A DNA stretch of 64,000 nt from Sphingomonas sp. H160509 (GCF_024124765.2 NZ_JAMXSR020000002.1:3244001-3308000), one strand, 5' to 3'. Positions 28,687 through 43,174 are shown, counted from the first letter of the stretch. The notes: generated from the letters alone by a model not told the origin. Program-made: numbers and translations.

Positions 28687-31350
28687 TCACCCAGTCCGGC
28701 GAAGACGCGCGGAGTGGCCCTGGTTCAGCCGTTCCAGGTTGAACGCCTCGTGGAACTCGATGCCCGCCTTGCCGGCGCGGGCCCAGCGGATGCGGGCGCC
28801 GAACATCTGGTCCTCGACCAGTTCGATCTGCATCTCGACGCCGTCGGGGTTGCCGTCGATCCGCAGCCCGTCGAGCATCGCGCCCGAGGTCGATATGTCG
28901 CGGATGCGGACGTCGCCGCGGACCCCGTCGATCGCGATCCGGGCGGAGCGCAGCATCTTGGTGCGCGGCGCGCGGCTCACCTTGAAGCCGCTTGCGGCGG
29001 CGGTGCCGTTCTCGACGCCCAATTGCCGCAACGCCTCGTCCGCGCGGACCGGGCGGCCATAGACATAGCCCTGGATATGGCTGCACCCGAGGTCGCGGAT
29101 CAGGTTGATCTCGTCCTGCACCTCGACCCCTTCGGCGGTCGTCTCCATGCCGAGCGTGTCGGCGAGCGTGACGATCGCCTTGATGATCGCGGCGTTGCGG
29201 TTGCCCGGCTCGGCCGCACCGCGCACGAACGACTGGTCGATTTTGATCTTGTCGAACGGGGCGTTGCGCAGATAGCCGAGCGACGAATAACCGGTGCCGA
29301 AATCATCGAGCGCAAGTCGCACGCCGATCCCCTTCAGCGCCCTGAACATCTGTTCGGACGAGCGCGTCTCGTCGAGGAACACGCCTTCGGTGATCTCTAG
29401 TTCGAGTCTGCCTGCGGCGATGCCAGACTGGGCGAGCGCGCTGGTGACGAGCGCGGGCAGAGCGGGGTTGGCGAACTGGATCGGCGAGACGTTGACCGCG
29501 ACGCGGACCGAGCCGGGCCAGCGCGCCGCCTCCAGGCACGCGGTCCGCAACACCCATTCGCCGATCGCCTCGATCAGCCCGCATTCCTCCGCGACCGGGA
29601 TGAAGTTGGCGGGCGAGACCAGCCCGCGCGTCGGGTGATTCCAGCGGATCAGCGCTTCGTAGCCGACGATCTGCGCCGACTTCGTGCTGACGATCGGCTG
29701 GTAGCAAAGATGGAACGCGCCGTCGGAGATCGCCGCGCGCAGATCGTCCTCGAGCAGTTTCCGGGTGCGTGCGCCGGTCAGCATGTCGTCCGAATAGAAG
29801 CGGTGGACGCCGCGGCCATCGGCTTTGGCCGCGTACAGCGCGAGATCGGCGTTGCGGACCAGCGTCTCGGCATCGTCGCCGTCGTCGGGTGCGATCGCGA
29901 TGCCGATCGAGCACCCGATCGTGACCGACGTCCCGCTGATGAAATAGGGTTCGGACAGCGAGGCGATGACTTCGCGGGACAGCGCGGCGAGCGTGTCGCG
30001 GTCGGCGATGCCGGGCAGCACGACCTGGAACTCGTCGCCGCCCAGCCGCCCGACCAGCCCCGCATCGGCGATCCCGCGCTGCAGCCGTTGCGCAACTTGT
30101 TTCAACAACGTGTCGCCCGCCTGATGGCCCAGCGTATCGTTGACCGCCTTGAACCGATCGAGATCCATCAGGAACAGCGACGTCGCGCGGTAGGGGCCCG
30201 GTCTTCTGCGCAAGCGTCTTGTCGAGCGACGAGCGCATCCGCTGGCGGTTCGCGAGCCCGGTGAGCCCGTCGAACAGCGCCAGCCGCGTGATCTCGGCTT
30301 CCGACTTGCGTTGTTCGGTCAGGTCACGGCCCGAGCCGATGAAACCCTGGAAGCGCCCGAGGTCGTCGACCACCGGCCTTCCCGAGATCGACCACCAGCG
30401 TTCGCAATCGGGCGAGGTCGCGGCGCACACCGAATAGTCCGAGAACGACGTGCGCGAGGCGATGTGGAAGGCGAGCGTCCGTTCGGTTCCGGGCGCGTCG
30501 TTGTCCATGCGGAACAGGTCGGTAAGCGGTTGCCCGACCGCGTCGTCGGCGAGCCCGAGTTCGTCGGTCACCTTGGCGGAAAGGTAGGTCAGGCGGCCCT
30601 GCCGGTCGGCTTCCCAGAACCAGCCGGTACCCTGGTCCTCGAATTCGGCGACCATCCGGATCGCGAGCCGGCCTTCGTTCGCGTTCTCGGCGTGGTGCAG
30701 TTCCTGCGCGACGTCGATCCGCGCGAGGCGGTGCGCGACGAACCCCAGGCTGCCGAGGAATACAATCGCGATCAGCAGCGGCATACCGATCCCCCGCACA
30801 TATCGCGAGCATCACGACGACCCCGACGCCTAGGCCGAGGGTCGCGGCGCGGACTGCATGGACGCTGACCGCGGTCACCGCGATCATCCCCAGCACCGCG
30901 ACGCAGCAGGCGAGTTGCAGCGACCCCGACGGCGCGCGCGCGACCGTCCACAGTAGTGACAGGGACAGCGCTGCGACCCCCCGCGACCCCGACGGTAAGC
31001 GCGCGGTTGCGCTTATAGGCGGGCCATTCGCGTAATCCCGGTAGCCGCAACACCCCGAACACACCTGCGGACAGCGCCACCAGGATCGCGGCATGGACGC
31101 CGATCGACGGGACGATGGTGCCAAGACCGGCGGCAGGCGGCGCGATCAGCGCAAGCGCGACGAGGAGGGCGCAGCCGACCATCTGCGTGGCGATCGCGAT
31201 CGGCCATGTTTCCGCGACCTGCGCGAGCTTGCGATCTAGGAGTTCGGCAACCTGTTCGCGCGAATCCTCGCCAAGCCCGAACACGGCGGGGGGCTGGCGA
31301 TCGATCGCGCGCGCGGCGATCCGCGACGGGGAAGGGGAGCGTACATCCAA
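28687..31350 (-). CDS. Membrane cyclic-di-GMP protein: TM-PAS-GGDEF-EAL-PilZ, three frame breaks
   Basis: About 886 residues after correction. The first 230 contain several hydrophobic segments. A PAS domain follows (GTGWFWEADRQGRLTYLS), then a GGDEF domain with an intact RLGGDEF site, an EAL domain with YEALIRWNHP and LDDFGTGYSS, and a short C-terminal PilZ domain with RDISTSGAML. It could make, degrade and bind cyclic-di-GMP. Breaks at plus 30193-30199, C5 30791-30795 and C6 30977-30982 are each cured by removing one base. Order and motifs are clear; which activity dominates is unknown. Confidence 0.86.
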
Positions 31351-31432
31351 CCGTTCTGACTGGAATATCTTGCTGATACGGTAAGATTGGTGGGACGCGA
31401 AAAAACTTCGTCTGCTCAGTGCGTTATAAAGG

Positions 31433-31473
31433 CGGAGGGAACGGAGTTGCGTCTGGCTTTTCCGTTCCCTCCG
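31433..31473 (-). terminator. Hairpin after the outer-membrane factor gene
   Basis: Perfect 13-bp arms (CGGAGGGAACGGA at 31433-31445 and its complement at 31461-31473) begin 5 bases after the stop of the efflux operon on the minus strand, followed by CCTTTAT. It would end the efflux transcript before the cyclic-di-GMP gene. Confidence 0.6.
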
Positions 31474-31478
31474 ACGCG

Positions 31479-33110
31479 TCAGTCCGTTTCCGGTCGCGGT
31501 GCGCCGCTCATCGTCACCGGTTGTGGCCCGCCGGCGGTGGCTTCGAGCGTCGAGTCACCGCCCAGTACGCGGTACAGCGTCACGCGGTTGCTCGCGCCGA
31601 CGAGCTGCGTCGCGACGAGGTTGCGCTGTGCGGTGTAGAGCGAACGTTGCGCGTCGAGCGAGTTCAGGAACGTGTCGATCCCACCGCGATAACGCGCATC
31701 GGACAAGCGGTAGGTATCGAGGGGCGGCTTCGGAGAAGTTCTGGTTTGCCTTCAACTGGTCCGCGATCGTGCCCTGGCGTGCGAGCGCGTCGGCGGTTTC
31801 CTGGAACGCGGTCTGGATCGTCTTCTCGTAGGTCGCGAGCGCGGCGTCGCGTTGCGCCTTCGAATAGGCGACCCCGGCGATCCCGGCACCGGCGCGGAAG
31901 ATCGGGTAGCTGACCGAGGGCGCGACCGAATAGTTGAACGCGCCACCGCTGAACAGCGAGGTGAGCGACGTGCTGGCGAACCCGAGGATACCGGTCAGCG
32001 AGATCTTCGGGAACAGTTCCGCGCGTGCTGCGCCGATCTCGGCGTTGGTGGCGCGGAGCTGGTATTCGGACTCGACGACGTCCGGACGGCGCAGGAGGAT
32101 GCTGCTGTCGAGCCCGGCCGGCAGCGTGGCGACGGTCGGCAGCGCCTGCTCGATCGACGTGGGCAACAGGCTGGCGTCGACCGGCGCGCCGACGAGCAGT
32201 TGTAGCGCGTTGACGTCCTGCGCGAGCGCGGTGCGTTGCTGTGCGAGGTCGGACTGCGCGGTGAACAGAATCTGTTGCGCCTGGCGAAGATCGGTGCGCG
32301 GGGCGACGCCGCCGCGCAGCCGCGCGTTGGTCAGCGTGACGCTGCGCTGCGAACTCGTGACGGTGTCCTGCGCGATCTTTAGCAGGCTCTGGTCCGACGC
32401 GTAGGTGAGCCACGCATCGGCGATGTCGCCGACCAGCGTCAGGCGGGTGCCGCGCGCGGCGGCTTCGGTGGCGAAATAGCGATCGAGCGCGGCGCTGGTG
32501 AGCGAGCGGATGCGACCGAACAGGTCGAGCTCGAACGCGGTGGTGCCAAGGTCGACCGAGAAGGCGCTGTTCGAGCTCGACGAGCTGACCACCGAGCCGG
32601 TGCCCGTGCCTGTTCCGCCCGTACCGACGCCGCCCGTACCGACGCCGCCCGTACCGACGCCCCCCGTGCCTGTGCCGGTTCCAGTTCCAGTCCCGGTTCC
32701 AGTATTGCCGGCGCCCGTCCCAGTCCCGGTATTACCGCCCGTTCCGCTCGTAACGGTGTTGCGGGTACCCCTGCCGCCGCCCGAATAACTGTAGCGGCCG
32801 CTGGCATCGACCTGCGGCAACAGGTCGGCACGCTGGATGCGGTATTGCGCGCGGGTCGACGCGATGTTGGCGGCGGCGACGCGGAGATCGCGGTTGTTGG
32901 CGAGCGCCTGGACGATGATCTGCTGGAGCCGCGGGTCCTTGAAGACGTCGCGGTAGGTAATCACGGGCAACGCCGCCTCGGACTGGCGCAGATACGCGTC
33001 GCCGACCGGGAGCGACGGCGGGACGGGGAGTTCGGTCCGCGCATATTTGGGCGCGAGCGAGCAGCCGGCGAGCGCGGTCGACGCGGCGAGGATCAGGACT
33101 AGCGAGCGCA

Positions 33111-33111
<1 letters not shown>
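31479..33111 (-). CDS. Outer-membrane efflux factor (NodT-type lipoprotein), one frame break
   Basis: About 543 residues after correction. A lipobox (STALAGC, Cys17) predicts an acylated outer-membrane lipoprotein. The rest is the OEP double repeat of TolC-like channels, with TAFELDLFGR and RRPDVVESEYQLRATNAEIGAARAELFP. Residues 111-180 form an unusual Gly/Thr/Val low-complexity insert. The frame breaks at plus G4 31721-31724; one base fewer gives FSEAALDTYRLSDARY. The start shares a base with the RND stop (TAATG), so the three genes make one tripartite pump. Confidence 0.88.
32572..32781 (-). repeat. In-gene tandem low-complexity repeat
   Basis: Within the outer-membrane factor, short degenerate repeats encode alternating GT units and three 15-base units of GTGGV, followed by a serine run. 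The copy number is likely to vary between strains. Confidence 0.7.
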
Positions 33112-36385
<3,274 letters not shown>

Positions 36386-36391
36386 AAGGTC

Positions 36392-37618
36392 TTAGCCGGC
36401 CTTTTTCTGGCTGGACTGGCCGCCTGAGGAGTCGTCCTTGGGCGCTTCGATCTTCTGCGCGGTGTTTTCCGGCACCGGCTTCACGCCCTGATTCGGCGCG
36501 ATCTTCGACAGGCCCTGCGTGATGATCTTGTCGCCGGGGTTGAGCCCGCTGGTGACCACCCAGAACGCGCCCTGCGTGCGGTCCGCCTTGATCTTCTTCT
36601 GTACCGCCTTGTTGTTCGAATCGACGACGTAGACCGTGGCATTGCCCTTCGCGTCGCGCGACACGCCCGCCTGCGGCACGAGGAACGCGCGCTGGTTGAT
36701 CGCCTGCGCGAACTTGGCCTGGACGAACATGCCGGGCAACAGCAGCCCCTGCGGATTGGGGAAGCGCGCGCGCAGCGTCACGGTGCCGGTCTCGGTATTG
36801 ACCAGCGCTTCGGCGAACTCGACCGTGCCGGTGGCGCCATATTCGCTGCCGTCCTCGAGCGTCAGGCGGACTTCGGCGCGGGTCGCGACGATGCCGTTCT
36901 GGCCGAGCGAGCGGCGCAGCGCGAGCAGGTCGCCGGACGACTGCTGGATGTCGACGAACATCGGATCGAGTCGCTGGATCTGCGCGAGCGGATCGGTCTG
37001 CGTCGCCGAGACGAGCGCGCCGACGGTGAACAGCGATCGGCCGATGCGCCCGGTGATCGGTGCGGGGACCGTCGTGAACTTGAGGTTGATCTGCGCCGTT
37101 TCGAGCGCGGCGCGCGTCTGCGCGACCGAGGCGGTGGCCTGGCGCGAAGTGGCGACCGCGTTGGTGTAATCCTGCTTGCTGATCGCCTCCATCTCGGCGA
37201 GCGGCTTGTAGCGCTGTGCGAGGATGGTCTGCGCCTGCTGGTTGGCGCGCGCGCTCTGCAGGTTGGCCTGCGCCTCGTTGGCGGCGGCCCGATAGAGGCG
37301 CGGGTCGATCTCGTAGAGCGGCTGGCCCTTCTTGACGAGCGTACCCTCGGTGAAGAACCGCCGGCGGATGATCCCGGTGACCTGAGGGCGGACGTCCGAG
37401 CTCTCGAACGCGGTGGTGCGGCCGCTGAGTTCGGTGGTCATCGCGACGCTGGTCGGCTGGACGACGACGTAGCCGACGGTCGGCGTGCCTTGGCCCGGTT
37501 GACCGCCGCGGCCTGCCTTGCCCTGGGCCTTGTCGTCGCCGCCGGAGCAGGCCGCGAGCGCCAGTGCTGGCACCAGCAGGATGGCGCACTGCCGCGCAGA
37601 AAATCGTGTGGCTATCAA
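36392..37618 (-). CDS. RND efflux periplasmic adaptor (membrane-fusion lipoprotein)
   Basis: 408 residues if translation starts at the TTG of 37618, which follows GAGCGGA and leaves a lipobox (LALAAC, Cys24). The open frame extends further upstream, but that part has no signal and crosses a palindrome. The body shows the barrel-sandwich and hairpin pattern of AcrA/MexA: DVRPQVTGIIRRRFFTEGTLVKKGQPLYEIDP, a coiled hairpin and TVPAPITGRIGRS. It lies 6 bases upstream of the permease gene and is the first gene of the efflux operon. Confidence 0.9.
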   Translation of the reverse strand: MIATRFSARQCAILLVPALALAACSGGDDKAQGKAGRGGQPGQGTPTVGYVVVQPTSVAMTTELSGRTTAFESSDVRPQVTGIIRRRFFTEGTLVKKGQPLYEIDPRLYRAAANEAQANLQSARANQQAQTILAQRYKPLAEMEAISKQDYTNAVATSRQATASVAQTRAALETAQINLKFTTVPAPITGRIGRSLFTVGALVSATQTDPLAQIQRLDPMFVDIQQSSGDLLALRRSLGQNGIVATRAEVRLTLEDGSEYGATGTVEFAEALVNTETGTVTLRARFPNPQGLLLPGMFVQAKFAQAINQRAFLVPQAGVSRDAKGNATVYVVDSNNKAVQKKIKADRTQGAFWVVTSGLNPGDKIITQGLSKIAPNQGVKPVPENTAQKIEAPKDDSSGGQSSQKKAG

Positions 37619-37790
37619 GTTTGGTATCCGCTCGCGATCGGTGGTGGCAGCTGTTGGTCGGCCTAAACCACGAGGATGTACCAGAAGTATGTCAGTTGAA
37701 AAGCGGGGGTGAGAAATAGGGAAGAAAGAGTAACCTGTTTGATCGTGAGGGGTGTTTTGTGCGACGTGACGCCCGCCAACGTCCCAAGAA

Positions 37791-37848
37791 TTGTTTCCCC
37801 GCGAAGGCGGGGACCCAGACTGGGCTCCCGCCTTCGCGGGAGAACAAG
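37791..37848. repeat. Palindrome, type B
   Basis: A close-set version of the GCGAAGGC element, in which the two arms are separated by only a few bases. It lies in the region 37619-38093, where no gene is visible apart from palindromes. Confidence 0.8.
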
Positions 37849-37896
37849 GAGGAGTGCGCTCCTGTAATCCCATGCAGCACCCAGGATGAACATCGT

Positions 37897-38003
37897 ACCA
37901 CCCCGGCGGAGGCCGGGGCCCAGTTGGGTGACGGTGCTAACGGAGCGCGGTCCGTCGATACTGCGACCTTTCCAGCTGGGCCCCGGCCTCCGCCGGGGTG
38001 GTG
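37897..38003. repeat. Paired palindrome, type A
   Basis: Same arms as at 25361, between the divergent efflux operon and the pentose-phosphate operon. About 90 bases remain before rpiA for a promoter, but I see no convincing -35/-10 pair. Confidence 0.85.
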
Positions 38004-38093
38004 CTTCTTGTGCGGGTCCTCCAAACTAAATCCTCTGGGATGTGTTCAAGCGTGAATGCCGGAACAAGCCCGGCATGACGGAAGGGTGGGCCG

Positions 38094-38775
38094 ATGGCTT
38101 CGATCGACGACGACAAGCAAGCCGCAGCGGTTGCTGCCGTGGCGGAAGTTCAAGACGGGATGCTCGTGGGACTCGGCACCGGATCCACTGCGGCGTTCGC
38201 AATCCAGGCGCTCGGCGACCGGGTCGCCGAAGGCCTGCAAATCCACGCCGTCGTCACCTCCGAAGCCTCCGGCAAACTCGCCCGCGAACTCGGCATCGAG
38301 ATCCTCGACTTCGCCACCATCGCCCAAGTCGACCTAACCATAGACGGCGCAGACGAGATCGACTCGCGCTGTTTCGCCATCAAAGGCGCAGGCGGGGCGA
38401 TGTTGCGGGAAAAGATCGTCGCCGCAGCCTCGGCACGGATGGTCGTGATCGCCGACGGTTCCAAGCGCGTCGACCGGATCGGCGCCGCCAAGCTGCCGGT
38501 CGAGGTGCTACCGTTCGCCATCGCCTATGTAATGCGTGTGCTGACAGACATGGCCGCCGCCCCAAAGATCCGCGACAACTACCGGACGGACCAAGGCAAT
38601 CTCGTCATCGACTGCCACTTCGCGACCCTCGACGATCCCCGCGCAACCGCCGTCACGCTCGCCGCGATCCCCCGGCATTCTCGGCCACGGGCTATTCCTC
38701 GACGAGGTCGATGCCGCATATATTGCAACGAACGACGTCGTTACGCGACTGGAACGGATGGGTGCATCCGACTAA
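38094..38775 (+). CDS. rpiA: Ribose-5-phosphate isomerase A, one frame break
   Basis: About 226 residues after correction. It interconverts ribose-5-phosphate and ribulose-5-phosphate. The phosphate loop LGTGST, the catalytic region IDGADEID and the KGAGGAMLREK segment are present. The frame breaks at C5 38669-38673; one C fewer gives LAAIPGILGHGLFLDEVDAA and the normal end at 38775. It is the first gene of a pentose-phosphate cluster and stands about 70 bases before tkt. Confidence 0.92.
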
Positions 38776-38844
38776 AGGCATCCTATGTTGGCAACCAGAT
38801 CGGATGCGCGGCGTTCGGTCACCGTCTAGAGCGAGGCTTCTTCC

Positions 38845-40936
38845 ATGACCGATACCGCAACCGCCCCCACCAAGGCGGACCCTATGCTGCACGAGGACGG
38901 CTCACCCGAGCGTCTGGCGATCGATACCATCCGCACGCTGTCGATGGACGCGGTGCAGAAGGCCAATTCGGGCCATCCCGGCACCCCCATGGCGCTCGCG
39001 CCGGTCGGCTACACGCTCTGGTCGAAGTTTCTGCGCTATGATCCCAAGCACGCTGACTGGCCCAATCGCGACCGTTTCGTTCTGTCGGTCGGCCATGCGT
39101 CGATGCTGCTCTATTCGCTGATCCACCTTGCCAAGATCGAAGAGATCGACGCGGACGGCAACAAGACCGGCAAGGAGGCCGTCAGCCTCGCCGATATCGA
39201 GCAGTTCCGCCAGCTGTCGTCGAAGACGCCGGGTCACCCCGAATATCGCCACACCACCGGCGTCGAGACCACGACGGGTCCACTCGGTCAGGGTTGCGGC
39301 AACTCGGTCGGCATGGCGATCGCCGAGCGCTGGCTCGCGGCGCGCTACAACAAGGACGGCTTCACGCTGTTCGACCATGACGTCTACACTATCTGTGGCG
39401 ACGGCGACATGATGGAGGGCGTCTCGTCCGAGGCGGCGAGCCTCGCCGGCCACCTGAAGCTCAGCAACCTGTGCTGGATCTACGACAGCAACCACATCTC
39501 GATCGAGGGCGCGACCGATCTCGCGTTCGACGAGGATGTCGGCCTGCGCTTCGACGCCTATGGCTGGAACGTCATCCACATCGACGATGCGAACGACACC
39601 GCCGCGCTGAGCCGCGCGATCGAGACGTTCAAAGCGACCACCGACAAGCCTACCTTCATCGTCGTGCATTCGGTGATCGGCTACGGCAGCCCCAAGGCGG
39701 GCAGCGAGAAGGCGCACGGCGAGCCGCTCGGCGAGGAGAATATCCGCCTCACCAAGCAGGCGTACGGTTGGCCGGAGGACAAGTCGTTCTACGTGCCGGA
39801 CGGCGTGATCGAGCATTTCAACGGTGCGATCGCCGAGCGTGGCGCGAAGCTGCGTGACGAGTGGGTGGCGCTGACCGACAAGTATCGCGGTGCCTATCCC
39901 GAACTGTCCGCCGAGCTCGACCTGCTGCTCAAGGACGAGTTGCCCGAAGGTTGGGATGCTGACATCCCGACCTTCGAGGCGGATGCCAAGGGCGTCGCCA
40001 GTCGTGACTCGGGCGGCAAGGTGCTCAACGCGATCGCCGCCAAGGTGCCGTGGCTTATCGGTGGTTCGGCTGATCTCGCGCCGTCGACCAAGACCGATAT
40101 CAAGGGCCAGCCCTCGTTCGAGGCGGAGAATTACGCCGGCCGGAACTTCCACTTCGGCATCCGCGAACATGGCATGGGCGCGATCGTCAACGGCATGGCG
40201 CTGTCGCATCTGCGTTCGTACGGCTCCACCTTCCTGGTGTTCGCGGACTACATGCGCGCACCGGTGCGCCTGTCCGCAATCATGGAAGTCGGCGCGATCT
40301 GGGTGTTCACGCATGACTCGATCGGCGTCGGCGAGGACGGCCCGACGCACCAGCCGATCGAACATCTCGCCACGCTGCGCGCGATCCCCGGCCTCGACAC
40401 GATCCGTCCGAGCGACGCGAACGAAGTCGTCGCGGCGTGGAAGGCGGTCCTCAAGGACGCCAGCACGCCGGCTGCGCTGATCATGTCGCGCCAGGCCCTG
40501 CCGACGCTCGACCGGACCAAGTACGCAAGCGCCGATGGGCTCGAGAAGGGCGGCTATGTCCTCGCGGATAGCGACGGCACGCCCGAGGTGATCCTGATCG
40601 CGACCGGCAGCGAAGTGTCGCTGGTCGTCGAGGCGCACGAGAAGCTGACCGCGGACGGCGTGAAGAGCCGGGTCGTGTCGATGCCCAGCTGGTATCGTTA
40701 CGAACTGCAGGACGCCGCGTACAAGGGAAAGCGTGTTGCCACGCGACGTGCGGGCGCGCGTTGCGGTCGAGATGGCCGGGTCGATCGGTTGGGACCGCTA
40801 TGTCGGGCTCGACGGTGCGACCGTGACGATGTCGACCTTCGGGGCTTCGGCACCGCTCGCCAAGCTGCAGGACAAGTTCGGGTTCACCGTCGACAATGTC
40901 GTCAAGGTCGCCCGCCAAGTGATGGAGACCAAGTGA
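38845..40936 (+). CDS. tkt: Transketolase, one frame break
   Basis: About 696 residues after correction. Thiamine-diphosphate enzyme moving two-carbon units between sugar phosphates. Typical parts are KANSGHPGTPMALAP, the cofactor loop GDGDMMEGVSSEA, and the pyrimidine-domain FGIREHGMGAIVNG. The frame breaks at GGG 40725-40727; one G fewer gives AAYKESVLPRDVRARVAVE and the correct stop. Read uncorrected, the frame runs on into tal and suggests a false fusion. A GCGAGG site precedes the ATG, and the stop overlaps the tal start (TGATG). Confidence 0.93.
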
Positions 40937-42060
40937 TGGGTGCGCTCAACGATCTCGAAGGCTTCGGCCAGGCGGTGTGGCTCGATTTCGTCGATCGGAA
41001 GTTCCTGGAGGCCGGTGGTCTCCAGAAGCTGGTCGACGAGGACGGCTTGACCGGCGTCACGTCCAACCCGTCGATCTTTGAAAAGGCGATGGGTCACGGC
41101 GATGCGTACGACTCGACGCTCGCCGAGTACGACAAGCAGCATGCCGGCGCGGCGACGATCGACCGCTACGAGCATCTGGCGATCCAGGACATCAAGGCGG
41201 CGGCGGAGACGTTGAAGCCGGTCTATGACAAGCTCGACGCGAAGGACGGCTATGTCAGCCTTGAGGTGTCGCCGTACATCTCGGACGATACCGACGCGAC
41301 GATCGCCGAGGCAAAGAAGCTGTGGGCGGCGGTCGACCGGCCGAACCTGATGATCAAGATCCCGGGGACGCTCGCGGGCGGTCCGGCGATCTCGTCGACG
41401 ATCGCGAGCGGGATCAACGTCAACGTCACGCTGCTGTTCGCGCTCGACGCATACATTCGCGTCGCCGAGGCGTATGCTGCGGGTCTGGAAGAGCGCGTCA
41501 AGCAGGGGCAGCCGATCGACAAGATCGCCAGCGTCGCGAGCTTCTTCGTCAGCCGTATCGATTCGTCGATCGACAAGGAGATCGATGCACGCCTGGAGAA
41601 GGGCGATGCCGAGGCCGAGGCGCTGAAGGCGGTCCGTGGCAAGGTCGCGATCGCCAACGCGAAGATGGCGTATCAATGGTATCTCGACTTCCTGAAGTCG
41701 GACCGCTGGCAGGCTCTCGCCGCCAGGGGCGCGCAGCCGCAGCGCCTACTGTGGGCGTCGACCGGCGTGAAGGACCCGAGCTATCCCGACACGCTCTACA
41801 TCGACACGCTGATCGGCAAGGACACCGTCAACACGATGCCGCCGAAGACGATGGACGCGTTCCGCGACCACGGCACCGCGGCAGAGACGATTACGCAGGA
41901 CGTCGAGGGCGCGAAGCATACGCTCGCCGAAGCCGAGCGCTTGGGTCTCGACCTCAATGGCGTGACCGGTAAGCTGGTCGAGGAGGGCGTCGCGTCGTTC
42001 GTGAAGGCGTTCGACGATCTACTCGGCTCGATCGCCAAGAAGCAGCCCGCGACGGCGTAA
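40936..42060 (+). CDS. tal: Transaldolase
   Basis: 374 residues, intact. It transfers dihydroxyacetone units between sedoheptulose-7-phosphate and glyceraldehyde-3-phosphate. VTSNPSIFEKAM near the N-terminus, the Schiff-base Lys in PNLMIKIPGT and LWASTGVKDPSY mark the longer bacterial transaldolase group. It is coupled to tkt by a TGATG overlap. A paired palindrome separates it from gnd. Confidence 0.93.
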   Translation: MGALNDLEGFGQAVWLDFVDRKFLEAGGLQKLVDEDGLTGVTSNPSIFEKAMGHGDAYDSTLAEYDKQHAGAATIDRYEHLAIQDIKAAAETLKPVYDKLDAKDGYVSLEVSPYISDDTDATIAEAKKLWAAVDRPNLMIKIPGTLAGGPAISSTIASGINVNVTLLFALDAYIRVAEAYAAGLEERVKQGQPIDKIASVASFFVSRIDSSIDKEIDARLEKGDAEAEALKAVRGKVAIANAKMAYQWYLDFLKSDRWQALAARGAQPQRLLWASTGVKDPSYPDTLYIDTLIGKDTVNTMPPKTMDAFRDHGTAAETITQDVEGAKHTLAEAERLGLDLNGVTGKLVEEGVASFVKAFDDLLGSIAKKQPATA

Positions 42061-42068
42061 CCAACTGC

Positions 42069-42173
42069 TCCCTCTCCCCTCCGGGGAGAGGGGCTGGGGT
42101 GAGGGGCGCCGCGAGCGCTGCCCTCCCCAACTGCCCCTCACCCCAACCCTCTCCCCGGCGGGGGAGAGGGGGT
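42069..42173. repeat. Paired palindrome, type C (CCTCTCCCC...GGGGAGAGGG)
   Basis: The left arm reads CTCTCCCCTCCGGGGAGAG followed by GGGGTGAGGGG, and the right arm is the reverse complement with small changes. The same type recurs at 45403. It lies inside the pentose-phosphate gene row, between tal and gnd. Confidence 0.8.
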
Positions 42174-42189
42174 AAGCAAGGATTTTACC

Positions 42190-43174
42190 ATGAAGATCGG
42201 ACTGATCGGCCTCGGCCGGATGGGCGGCAACATCGCGCGCCGGTTGATGAAGAACGGCCACGAAGTCGTCGCGTTCGACCGCGACGCCGAAGCCGTGAAG
42301 AAGCTCGCCGCCGATGGCGCGATCGGGGCGGACTCGCTCGACGACATGCACGCCAAGCTCGACACCCCGGCGATCTGGTGGGTCATGGTCCCGGCCGGCG
42401 AGCCGACCGAGAGCACCGTCCAGGCGATCGCCGCGAAGTCGAATTCGGGCGACATCATCATTGATGGCGGCAACAGCTTCTACAAGGACGACGTCCGCCG
42501 CGCGAAGGAACTGGCCGAAAAGGGCATCCACTATGTCGACGTCGGCACGTCGGGCGGCGTGTGGGGCCTGGAGCGCGGCTATTGCATGATGATCGGCGGC
42601 GACAAGGGAGACGGTCGATTTGCTCGATCCCATCTTCGAGACGCTCGCACCAGGCATGGGGACGATCGTCCGCACGCCGGGCCGCGTCGAAGGCCAGGCC
42701 GATCCGCGCGCCGAGAAGGGCTATATCCACGCAGGCCCCTCGGGCGCCGGGCACTTTGTGAAGATGGTCCATAACGGCATCGAGTACGGCCTGATGCAGG
42801 CCTATGCGGAGGGCTTCGACATCCTGAAGGGGAAGTCGGGCGAGCATGTCGTCGAGGAAGAGCGCTTCGACATTAACCTGACCGACGTCGCCGAAGTCTG
42901 GCGTCGCGGCAGCGTGATCTCGTCGTGGCTGCTCGACCTGTCGGCGATCGCGCTGGCAAAGGACGGCACGCTCGAAGGGTTCAGCGGCAGCGTCGCGGAC
43001 TCGGGCGAGGGTCAGTGGACGATCGACGCGGCGATGGAGGAGAAGGTGCCCGCCAACGTGCTGAGCGCGGCGTTGTATGCGCGCTATCGCAGCCGCGTCG
43101 AGCATACGTTCGGCGACAAGCTGTTGTCGGCGATGCGCTATGGCTTTGGCGGTCATGTCGAGATGCCCCAGTGA
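42190..43174 (+). CDS. gnd: 6-phosphogluconate dehydrogenase, decarboxylating, short type, one frame break
   Basis: About 327 residues after correction, the short GndA-like type often using NAD. The Rossmann start is [18 protein letters not shown]; the catalytic parts are [10 protein letters not shown] and the Lys/His/Asn/Glu set in [16 protein letters not shown]. The frame breaks at GGG 42606-42608; one G fewer gives [15 protein letters not shown]. It oxidises 6-phosphogluconate to ribulose-5-phosphate, feeding rpiA, tkt and tal upstream. Confidence 0.92.

Noticed and set aside
36392..37873. Upstream-extended start of the efflux adaptor (493 codons)
   Set aside because: The extra N-terminal part would cross a palindrome and place the lipoprotein signal 85 residues inside the protein; the TTG at 37618 fits the lipobox and ribosome site.
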